From Amoebidium appalachense (Eukaryota > Ichthyosporea), in NCBI GenBank assembly GCA_963693365.1, contig CAVNZM010000016.1, positions 558,001 to 622,000 of the forward strand: a DNA stretch of 64,000 bases, written 5' to 3'. Positions 56,807-64,000 of the stretch are shown here, piece by piece; the stretch's first letter is position 1; each line of letters opens with the position of its first letter. The notes under the pieces are model-generated. The model was not told the DNA's origin. It saw only the letters and a program-made list of their open reading frames with translations, and made no database searches. A program made the position numbers and the translations under genes.

Positions 56807-57864
56807 AGTTGCAAAGCACACCAAGCACAAGGGATTAGGCAAGGGGTGTTTCAAGCGCACACGAAGAAAAGAGAAACAGACAAATCAAAACCTTCTTAGC
56901 GTGGTTTTGGTCATAAACCGGACACTGTTTCACTGGAGGAGGGAGTAACGAGGGGAGGAGGGGGATGGAATGGACATCCCACACATCAAAACACGTATCA
57001 TACTTCATCCTCCTGTTTCCAACAGGATTTCTGTTTTCCCTTAGGCAGGAGAGGCGGGGGGGGGGGGGGGGGGGGGGGGAGGAGGGCGCGGCATGGGGAC
57101 GGGGGGGAAGGCGGCGGCCGGGGGGGGGGGGGGGAGGGGGAGGGGGGGGGGGGGGGGGTAATTAAAGTTCTGACTTACTTTCCGGAGGGCATGGGGAGCT
57201 CACACCACGGCTGGTTATTTGGGTAGCTGGTGTAGCCGTTGAAGGGGCAGGACACGGCACTGTCTGCACAGTACTCCTTCATGCGCGTCAGGTGCGCTGA
57301 CTCGTGCGCAATGTGCCCCATAAACGCCGCAATTTCAAGCCTGTCGGTGATTCCTGTGTGTGAAATTTCGAGTTTCAGTGCTAGAACCCCCCTTCCTCTC
57401 TCCCTCCCTCCCCCCCCCCCCCCACCTCCCCCCCCCCCCCCCCCCCTTCAAGAAGTGTTACTGGATGGTAACTCAGGGTTTGTGTGTGTGCATATATAGG
57501 AAACAGACACCCTTCCATAGCGAAGAAAAAACATGTTCGTGTCCACACGTCCCTTTAGGCCATTTCTCACTGAATTTCCCCCAAACTGAAAATGTTAGAA
57601 CCCCCCTTCCCCCCCCCCCCCCCCCCCCAAAAAAAAAAAAAAAGAAACACCATAATCGCATTCCGCAATATTTCAAAACCACATGTTTAACCCCATACCG
57701 AACTTTTCCAGATTTTTCTGGAATGCCGCCCAGTGCTGCTGCAGCTGGTAGTCGGTCTGATGGCCCCCAAACATACACTTAAAGTCATCCACGTTGATCT
57801 GTGGCTTGGCACTTAAAGCAACACCCACGCACGCTGCAAGCGCAAGGGCTATTTTTGGCGCCAT
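51818..57864 (-). CDS. Secreted, membrane-anchored GH19 chitinase-like protein with LysM domain
   Basis: Eight exons in sense order: 57699-57864, 57179-57353, 56242-56451, 54914-55156, 54122-54218, 53339-53563, 52810-52944, 51818-52195 (TAA). All phases close to 542 residues. Signal peptide 1-19 (MAPKIALALAACVGVALSA). GH19 domain about 22-250: HIAHESAHLTRMKEYC, with Glu73 the likely general acid and Glu82 a candidate base; YFGRGPLQLTWHCNY at 116-130; LVNNPDLVSDD at 141; and INGYLECG at 194, with FYQQARQCLG after it. LysM about 251-301 (YKVQPADSFCELAAK, a Cys-bearing insert, NNTIIDQSTL, VYICP). Residues 302-465 are a beta-rich region of unknown type; a carbohydrate-binding module is possible. 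One membrane helix at 472-497 and a short basic/acidic tail follow. GH19 enzymes hydrolyse beta-1,4-GlcNAc chains. The layout suggests a surface enzyme acting on chitin of its own wall or of prey. Confidence 0.92.
52585..52738 (-). mobile_element. SINE-like family A fragments in chitinase-like gene intron 7
   Basis: ACACATTCACCGTGCAG and, after a G-rich run, CATCCACAGTGTCCGAGTTTCG, which matches the CATCCACAGTACCCGAGTTTCG block of S6. Confidence 0.6.
53581..53648. repeat. (GT)n at the exon 6 acceptor
   Basis: About 34 units. In sense it is (CA)n ending CGTACCCACACCTACACAG at the acceptor. Confidence 0.9.
53925..54115. repeat. 27-bp minisatellite next to the exon 5 donor
   Basis: About seven copies of a unit containing GTGTACGTGTGTGCATGCAC followed by GTGCAT or GTGCACG. 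Every unit is alternating purine-pyrimidine and contains the palindrome TGCATGCA, favouring Z-DNA or cruciforms. The array ends 5 bp from the GTTGGC donor. Confidence 0.88.
55119..55840 (-). repeat. Tandem copies of the chitinase-like exon 4 acceptor
   Basis: The real junction (55156/55157) reads in sense CTAG then TGGATACTTCAACCTCACCA. Copies with CTAG then TGGCTACTTCAACCTCACCA occur at about 55237-55300 and 55349-55405. Shorter copies keep CTAG-TGGCTACTT at about 55465-55495, 55628-55665 and 55805-55840, with a blurred one near 55715. Several keep the downstream coding start and the AG, so they are decoy 3' splice sites. Similarity falls with distance from exon 4. Confidence 0.88.
56640..56950. 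mobile_element. Diverged SINE-like fragments in chitinase-like gene intron 2
   Basis: TAGAATG, ATAAGTAGAGCAACGCATCAGGG and GGTCATCC follow the family A tail order, reverse orientation, next to G runs. Highly diverged. Confidence 0.35.
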
Positions 57865-58753
57865 TCTGGAAATGGGTTAAACAATAGTGGAGTTGGTAAG
57901 AGGTGGGATGCAGGTGTTTTTTACTTTTTCGTGGTTTGGAATGTTCGGGGAAATTTACCAAGGTGTGGGTTTTTGATGGCGCAAGGGGGAGGGGGGAGGG
58001 GGGAGGGGGGGGGTTAAGCAAGTCTACATATAAAGTTCAGGCAATGAAGTACAGTAGCAAATGCGATTTTTCTTTGTTTCCATTTTTACCCTTTTCTTTT
58101 TTCCTTTTTTTCTTTTTCTTTTCCTTTTTTCTTTTTCTTTTTCCTGGGGGCGGGGAGGGGGAGGAGGGGAGGAGGAGGCCTGGCAGAAAGGTCTAACAAG
58201 TCTGTAAAGTAGCATTTCTTGTTCTCAATGGCAAGGTTTTATTCAGCTGTGGTTTCTTTTCAGATGTGCGGTGTACAAATGGCATGCGGTAGGGGTGTAT
58301 GCATAAAAATATGTGCATGTGTATGTATGCAGCGCATGTGACTAGATACCCACAATTAACACCTGGAATGGGTGCGATTTCTAGAGCAGCTCTATATACC
58401 TTTCATTGCATCCTTGCACACATGTGTAGCGGGTATTAAACTGTGCTCTTTTATGTATTCAGTCTTCATGTTTCTTGCTGAACTGTCTAATCTATTCCCG
58501 GTGTGTCCCTTTTATCAAGCGCATTACAAACAAGGAACCCCACACCAAATGTAGACATAGACACACAGTTACCGAACGAGAATCCGCATCATAACACATC
58601 AGCTGCCACACTCACATGCACACACAAAGTGGTAGCAAGTTCTCACACATGACCGACAGTGTGTTATAACCTGTGCCACGAGCGCGCATATGCACACACA
58701 AAAAAAACGGACACACCTGCATGCCCGCGCACACGCACACATACACAGACACA

Positions 58754-58812
<59 letters not shown>

Positions 58813-59195
58813 ACACCCACACCCACACACACACATACACACACACACAATCGCACAACACACACACACACACACACAGACACACACACAGTCGTACACA
58901 CAGGTGCGCGCGCGCACAGCACATACACATGTGCGCCAGTGTGCGCATGGACACACACACACGCAAATGCACATAAAAAGCCACACCTCCCACACTCATA
59001 TAAGGCTTCCAAATCTTGCAGTACAAAAGTATGAGTGGAGGTGCTACGGTATGTGTTAACTGACGTGTACGGCTTGGCACTCAACCGGACAGATCATAAT
59101 GCTGTTTTGTGCAGCCTGAGTACAAATGAAAGCCTAGACACAGAGCGTACATGTATGCGCTGCAGACACGCACACGCGTGCGCACACACACACAT

Positions 59196-59261
<66 letters not shown>

Positions 59262-59940
59262 ACAGACACGCACGCACACACACACACACACACACACTGT
59301 AGAAAAACAAATCGTCACCACACACAAACAAGTAGGCGCATATCCGTGCCTCTCTTACCTGGAATATGACCGCCCAATGACGCCCTGCCGTGCGGGTTTC
59401 GAACCTAACAAACGGCAACACTTTCCTTTCAGCTTTTCTCACTGAACTATTGCACATACATATGCTGAACGGTTATGCGACCCGCACAGCGCAATTTGCG
59501 CAATCAACCTACACCCACCTAGCTGCTAATGGGTCTAACTTTTTCTATTTTTTTTTTTTTAAAAAAAAAAAGGTATTGATGCACTGTCCGTCACAAGTGC
59601 GCGTCATACCACCACCATATGCGTGACCTGTAACCGTGTCTGTGCACAGACTGAATCATGCAATAAGTGATGACCATTGGTGTGGGGTGCTTTCACGCGG
59701 CATAATTATAACACACAGAGCTTATGGTGGGGGGCTTAGGAGGTATCATAATGGCGATCCCATAAATTGTCAACAAGACTTGGCTCCGCACATATTATGG
59801 CCACACGGCTGGGGGACCGTCAAGAAATTTCTTGGCGGATATATGCTCGCGCACACTTGCCAATGCACATGTACTTGCTGTCTCTGTTGTGCAAGTGTTT
59901 ATTTTTCGTAAACCTCCTGGTAGGCCCTGCATGGCAAAAG

Positions 59941-59981
<41 letters not shown>

Positions 59982-61035
59982 GGGGAGGGGGGGGGAGGGG
60001 GGAGCCTCGGAGGAGAGGGCGCGGCACGTGCACGCGTGAGACAATGAAATTGCGTCGCAAAAGCTGTGGTTGTGGCAGCGGTGCGTTTTGGAAGATCCGG
60101 TGGTTTTCTTTACCTCTGTCCAATGAATTTCAAGACTGATCAGGGACTGGCTCTCAATCAGGTGCCCGTTTCACCTATCCAATAGGAGTAGGGGCCAAAT
60201 GAATTGACCTTTATATGGTTATTTAGAGGTCGCATTTCAGCGAATCGGAATTTTGCGAGGATGTTCTTGATTTCGATTGGGCAAGAGAGTATCCACAGCA
60301 ATTGCTCATCCAGAGGAGGGTCGAAGATCTGGTGGAAGCCCGCGGCTCCGCGGGGACGTCACTTTGCCCTCAAAACTCTCTAATATAGTGTCTGATGATA
60401 TTCAATGTATTTTTGTGCTGTACCTTCAGAAAATGCTACGGTATAGCGTGATGTGACATGGTGACGCACTGTTCGTATTCTAGGACTTTTTGGGGGAGTA
60501 AGCTGGTTGCCATGGTGGTGGTTTTGGTTTTTTTCTTCTTTTTTTCTTTTTTTTTTTTTTGAAGGAAAGGGGGGGGGGGGGGGGGGAGGGGGGGGGGGGG
60601 GGGTTTGGGAACTCCGGATCTCCTCCCTCCCTCCCTCCCTCCTCCCCCCTCCACCCCCACGTGGCACACACATATGTATGCTGGCACGTTGTACGCAAAA
60701 ACACACAGGTACAACACACATACGTACACATGCACACGCATACCGGCTACGTGCACATGGAAACACACACAGGAGAACACACGCACTTGCACACGCACGC
60801 GCGCACACCACGCACGCACACACACGCCTGTACATACGTTTAAACACAGGTGCACGGGACTCGTACCAGAGGCAGACTTGTGCACATACGTGTATTCTAC
60901 GTATGGTACGTGCAGGCATGTCGCAACCCGTGCGGGCTTGTGTCACGCCTCCACGCAGACATGCACATGTGATCACAGCACACGTACTTTGAACAGCCGC
61001 TCGAGGCTGGCACTCAGGTACATACGTACGCTTAG

Positions 61036-61070
<35 letters not shown>

Positions 61071-61418
61071 CTCTCCCCCCCTTTAATTTCAGGGGGCTGG
61101 AGCGGCCCCCGGAGGAAGGGCAGCACGTGTGTGAGTGTATATGCATGTGCGTGTTGGGGAGATGGGGGGGGGGGGGGGGGGGGGGGGGAGAGAGAGAGAG
61201 AGAGAGAGAAGGGGGAAGGGGGGAGGGAGGGAGGGAGGGGAGGGAGGAAGCATGTTCAATTGAAATAACCAGGCACCATTACCATTGAAAAGGAAAAAAC
61301 GAGGTGGTTACTTATTTTATGATTTATCTGCATGCATCCACGCCTTTTCGTTTTTCCAACTTGGATGTCTTTGCTCTCCCTCCCCCCCCCTTTTCCCCTC
61401 CCCCGCCCCCTCACCCCG

Positions 61419-61451
<33 letters not shown>

Positions 61452-61841
61452 CCCCCAGGCTTCCCCTTTATTAATAAGAAAAACGGACTGAAGGAAATCT
61501 AAACATGTACACTCCGTCACGGTGCAGCTAAATACATAACCGGTTCGGGAAGTGTCAAAAAGGAAAAAGGGGCAAGAGGAAAGGTGGGGAGGGGGCCGGG
61601 GGGAGGAGAGGGGGAAGGGGGGAGCAAGGGGAGGGGGGAAAGGAGGGAGGGGAGGGGGGGGGGGGGGGGGGGGGAAGGTGGAGTAAGGCTGACATTCTCT
61701 GACCCTCTTATAAAAAGGAATAGATTTGGGTTGGGTAAACCCCGAACTTTACACGATGCATGATGGGTAGGTCTTACTTGTGATTTTTGCACGGTACAGG
61801 ACTATATTTTTGGCTTTTTTTTTTTTTTTTTTTTGTGGGGG

Positions 61842-61889
<48 letters not shown>

Positions 61890-62174
61890 CTTGCAATAGC
61901 CTCCCTGCATGTGTGAAAGCGCACACACACAGTGTCGGATTGGTTGCAGTTTTGTCTCGTGTCCGTGTATGCAAACGGTAACCCCAACTATATTGTGAGA
62001 ATCAAGAGAGTGTGAATGTGCATATGTAACTGTACGTGTGTGTGTGGGGTGTGTGTGTATTTGGGTCACGGTACGTGTTCGTCATATGAAGCACCTTTAA
62101 TTAAGTAATCTCCCAAATCGATTGGGGCTAGAAGGGAACACATAACCTCGCCATTTCTCGCTCACACTTGTATT

Positions 62175-62231
<57 letters not shown>

Positions 62232-62453
62232 CGGATAAGATTGAAACCTGATGTAAAAAACACAAAAACAAACACTTTAAGCATACAACTTTGTCGTTAG
62301 AAAACCGTTATTACAAAAAAAAAAAAACCTGACACACCAGAGACAAACACCCATCCTTAAGCCTAATTAATTAATTTGCACTCTACACAAACACCCGATC
62401 AACCGCACAAAACCTAAACTTGCACCACCAACCACACATCCAATAATATCTTC
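57865..62453. other. Intergenic region upstream of the chitinase-like gene
   Basis: Contains a T-rich tract 58062-58144, (CA)n at 58750-58880 and 59202-59255, a G run at 59942-59980, a C run at 61039-61068, a long G run at 61836-61889 and a C run at 62177-62230. Unique islands are 58210-58660, 59300-59930, 60040-60500 and 61890-62150. No conserved protein was recognised in them. The chitinase-like promoter should lie just above 57864. Confidence 0.55.
59385..59456 (-). other. tRNA-like Pol III promoter remnant
   Basis: In sense, an A-box-like TAGTTCAGTGAG is followed about 45 bp later by a perfect B box, GGTTCGAAACC. The T-stem and acceptor stem do not pair, so it is not a working tRNA. A tRNA-derived SINE head or decayed tRNA gene fits. 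Confidence 0.45.
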
Positions 62454-62850
62454 CCGTTAAAGATTTCTGAAACTCAGTGGTGGCAACGACGTCCATAACC
62501 ATACACCAGACGGTGTCGAATCCTAAACTTTCACCACAAACCCACACATCCAATCACATCCCCCCGTTAAAGTCTACTGGAACTTAGCAGTGGCCACGAC
62601 GTGCATAGCCACACACCCAGCGATGTCAAATCTTAGACCTGCACCCAGAGCCAATCAAACCACTCCGTTAAACTCTACTGGAACTTAACGGTGGCGACGA
62701 TATGCATAACCACACACCAGCGATGCCAAATCTTAAACCTGCAATTAGAGCCAATCAAACCACTCCGTTAAACTCTACTGGAACTTAGCGGTGGCCACGA
62801 CATGCATAACCATACACCAGCGATGCCAAATCATGCACAGGAATTGCAGC
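62454..62850 (-). repeat. Tandem copies of the 3' end of the downstream membrane-protein gene
   Basis: The last part of the coding exon, its stop codon and flank (62766-62830, CCACGACATGCATAACCATA) recur at about 62667, 62566 and 62455, with period 99-111 bp. The first two copies share GTTAAA-TCTACTGGAACTTA with the real end. The copy at 62455 is more diverged there. Divergence increases away from the gene. Confidence 0.88.
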
Positions 62851-63701
62851 AGAATCAACCCGGCAAAGAGCCCTTGGATGGTGACGGATACACGTGAGCT
62901 GTCGTTCTGGCTGGCATCGAGAAAACGTAGGACAACGTAGAAGGACGTGAGAACCATGTTGGTGCCCACACAGCCGATCTGAAATTTTGGGGATAGTGGG
63001 GGAGATTTATTGGTTCGTATGTTAGATAAACACCCGATGAAGAGTAAAGTTGACGGAGCGCGTGCGCACACGCGCAAACACACACACACACAAATACACA
63101 CACCCGTGCACAAGCCGGGGGGGGGGGGGGGGGGGGGGGGCGGGTGGGGATAGCTTCACATGCTCACAAGCGAATACACACAAGTACCCAAGAGCAACTT
63201 CCACACATTTGCACACACATTCCAATAACATAAATTTGGCACTTGGAACATGGTGGTGACACACACACAAAACCATCCACACCGTACACACACACACACA
63301 TCCCCCGCCTTCCATCCCTCCCCCCTCCCCCCCCCACACACACACACACACACCCACCCCCCCCCCCTCTCCCCGCCCCTATCCCTGCCCCGTCTTCAAT
63401 CCCCCCTCCCTCCCCCCCCGGCTCCCTCCCCTCCCCCCCTCCCCCCTCCACCCAAACACACACACACACACACACACGTACCAGCGACATGCTCCTCAAG
63501 TCATTCAGTTGCTCTCTAATCGTCTCCAATCTCTCCTGCACATCCATGCTATTTTGGTCTTCAGGTGCAAGATAGGTGCTAAGCATGGCCTCCCAAAACC
63601 GCCACTCTGCATCGTTGCATCTTTCCTTGAGAGAGATGTGGCTTGTGGTGTCTTGGTCAATGTTGTGCGCTTGAATCTGCGCGGTGCTTGTGGATTCCTG
63701 C
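62775..63701 (-). CDS. Unknown membrane protein, last two exons (partial)
   Basis: Exons 63482-63701 (or from 63698) and 62775-62978, ending TAG, join in phase 0. The first encodes a polar helical region with a coiled-coil character (MDVQERLETIREQLNDLRSM). The second has two membrane segments, GCVGTNMVLTSFYVVLRFL and GLFAGLILLQFLCMIW, separated by a short polar loop, and a short His/Arg/Lys tail. The 5' part lies beyond the window. I do not recognise the family; a helical-hairpin membrane protein is all that can be said. Confidence 0.65.
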
Positions 63702-63779
63702 TGGGGGGGAGGGGGGGGGGAGGGGGAGGGGGAGTGGGGGAGGGGGGGGAGGGAGAGAAAGAGGGGGGGGGAGGGAGAG

Positions 63780-63819
<40 letters not shown>

Positions 63820-64000
63820 GAGGGAGGGGATGGGGTATTATTAGCATCGAGTTGTACTTGATTATTGGATGTGTCTCAAGGGTGGAGAAGGTTGGGGGGT
63901 GGGAGGGGGGGGGGGGGGGTGGGGGGGGAAGGGGAAAGGGGCGGGCAAGGGGGGAGGGAGGGGAAGGGGGCGGAGGTGGGGGGTGAGGAAGGAGGGGCGA
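63702..64000. repeat. G-rich intron end at the window edge
   Basis: G runs with GGGAGGGAGAGAAAGA units (63739-63785), a pure G run at about 63787-63818 and G/A-rich sequence to the end. It is the C-rich 3' part of an intron in the sense of the membrane-protein gene. No exon seen. Confidence 0.7.

Noticed and set aside
59385-59456. Functional tRNA gene
   Set aside because: Acceptor and T stems do not pair and no anticodon arm can be drawn.

Overview
The window is nuclear DNA from an intron-rich microbial eukaryote. Every multi-exon gene can be assembled with GT-AG introns that join conserved protein families in frame. Coding sequence is only about 12-14 percent of the 64 kb. The rest is mostly simple repeats: (CA/GT)n, (CT/GA)n and long C or G runs. 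The genes (a tryptophan-pathway fusion, a VTC-type polyphosphate polymerase, a membrane-anchored GH19/LysM chitinase-like protein, a WHEP-bearing glycyl-tRNA synthetase and a BTB protein) suit a free-living or osmotrophic protist with chitin metabolism, for example an ichthyosporean-type opisthokont or a stramenopile. I cannot fix the lineage from sequence alone.

Layout. 1-6.3 kb: a one-exon cupin gene, a three-copy array of a promoter-like unit, and the last exon of a MYND zinc-finger gene. 8.1-11.7 kb (minus): a BTB/T1 plus propeller-like gene carrying several one-base frame breaks. 12.1-22.9 kb (plus): a 12-exon trpC-trpF fusion making indole-3-glycerol-phosphate synthase/phosphoribosylanthranilate isomerase. 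24.7-41.4 kb (minus): a 21-exon glycyl-tRNA synthetase, 674 residues spread over 16.7 kb. 44.4-46.2 kb (minus): a non-LTR retrotransposon reverse transcriptase. 46.9-48.5 kb (plus): an intronless VTC gene without an SPX domain. 51.8-57.9 kb (minus): an 8-exon chitinase-like gene. 62.8-63.7 kb (minus): the last two exons of an unknown membrane protein.

I assembled exons by hand. The reading phase closes at every junction of the four large genes, apart from one-base indels in or next to short homopolymer runs. The spliced lengths are trpCF about 532 aa, GlyRS 674 aa, VTC 541 aa and chitinase-like 542 aa.

The most unusual material is in the introns and flanks. (1) Exon edges, often including the splice site, are tandemly copied into the neighbouring intron or 3' flank in at least six places. 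Where several copies exist, they usually decay with distance from the real exon. (2) Microsatellites often start at donors as (GT)n or G runs and end at acceptors as (CA)n or C runs, so the two ends of one intron can be complementary. (3) A SINE-like family, present in at least ten copies, abuts C/G homopolymer tracts. (4) One-base frame breaks recur at short homopolymers in otherwise conserved genes. (5) A 28-bp array in a trpCF intron carries ten perfect CArG boxes at exact spacing. (6) A 37-bp-arm hairpin sits in a GlyRS intron.
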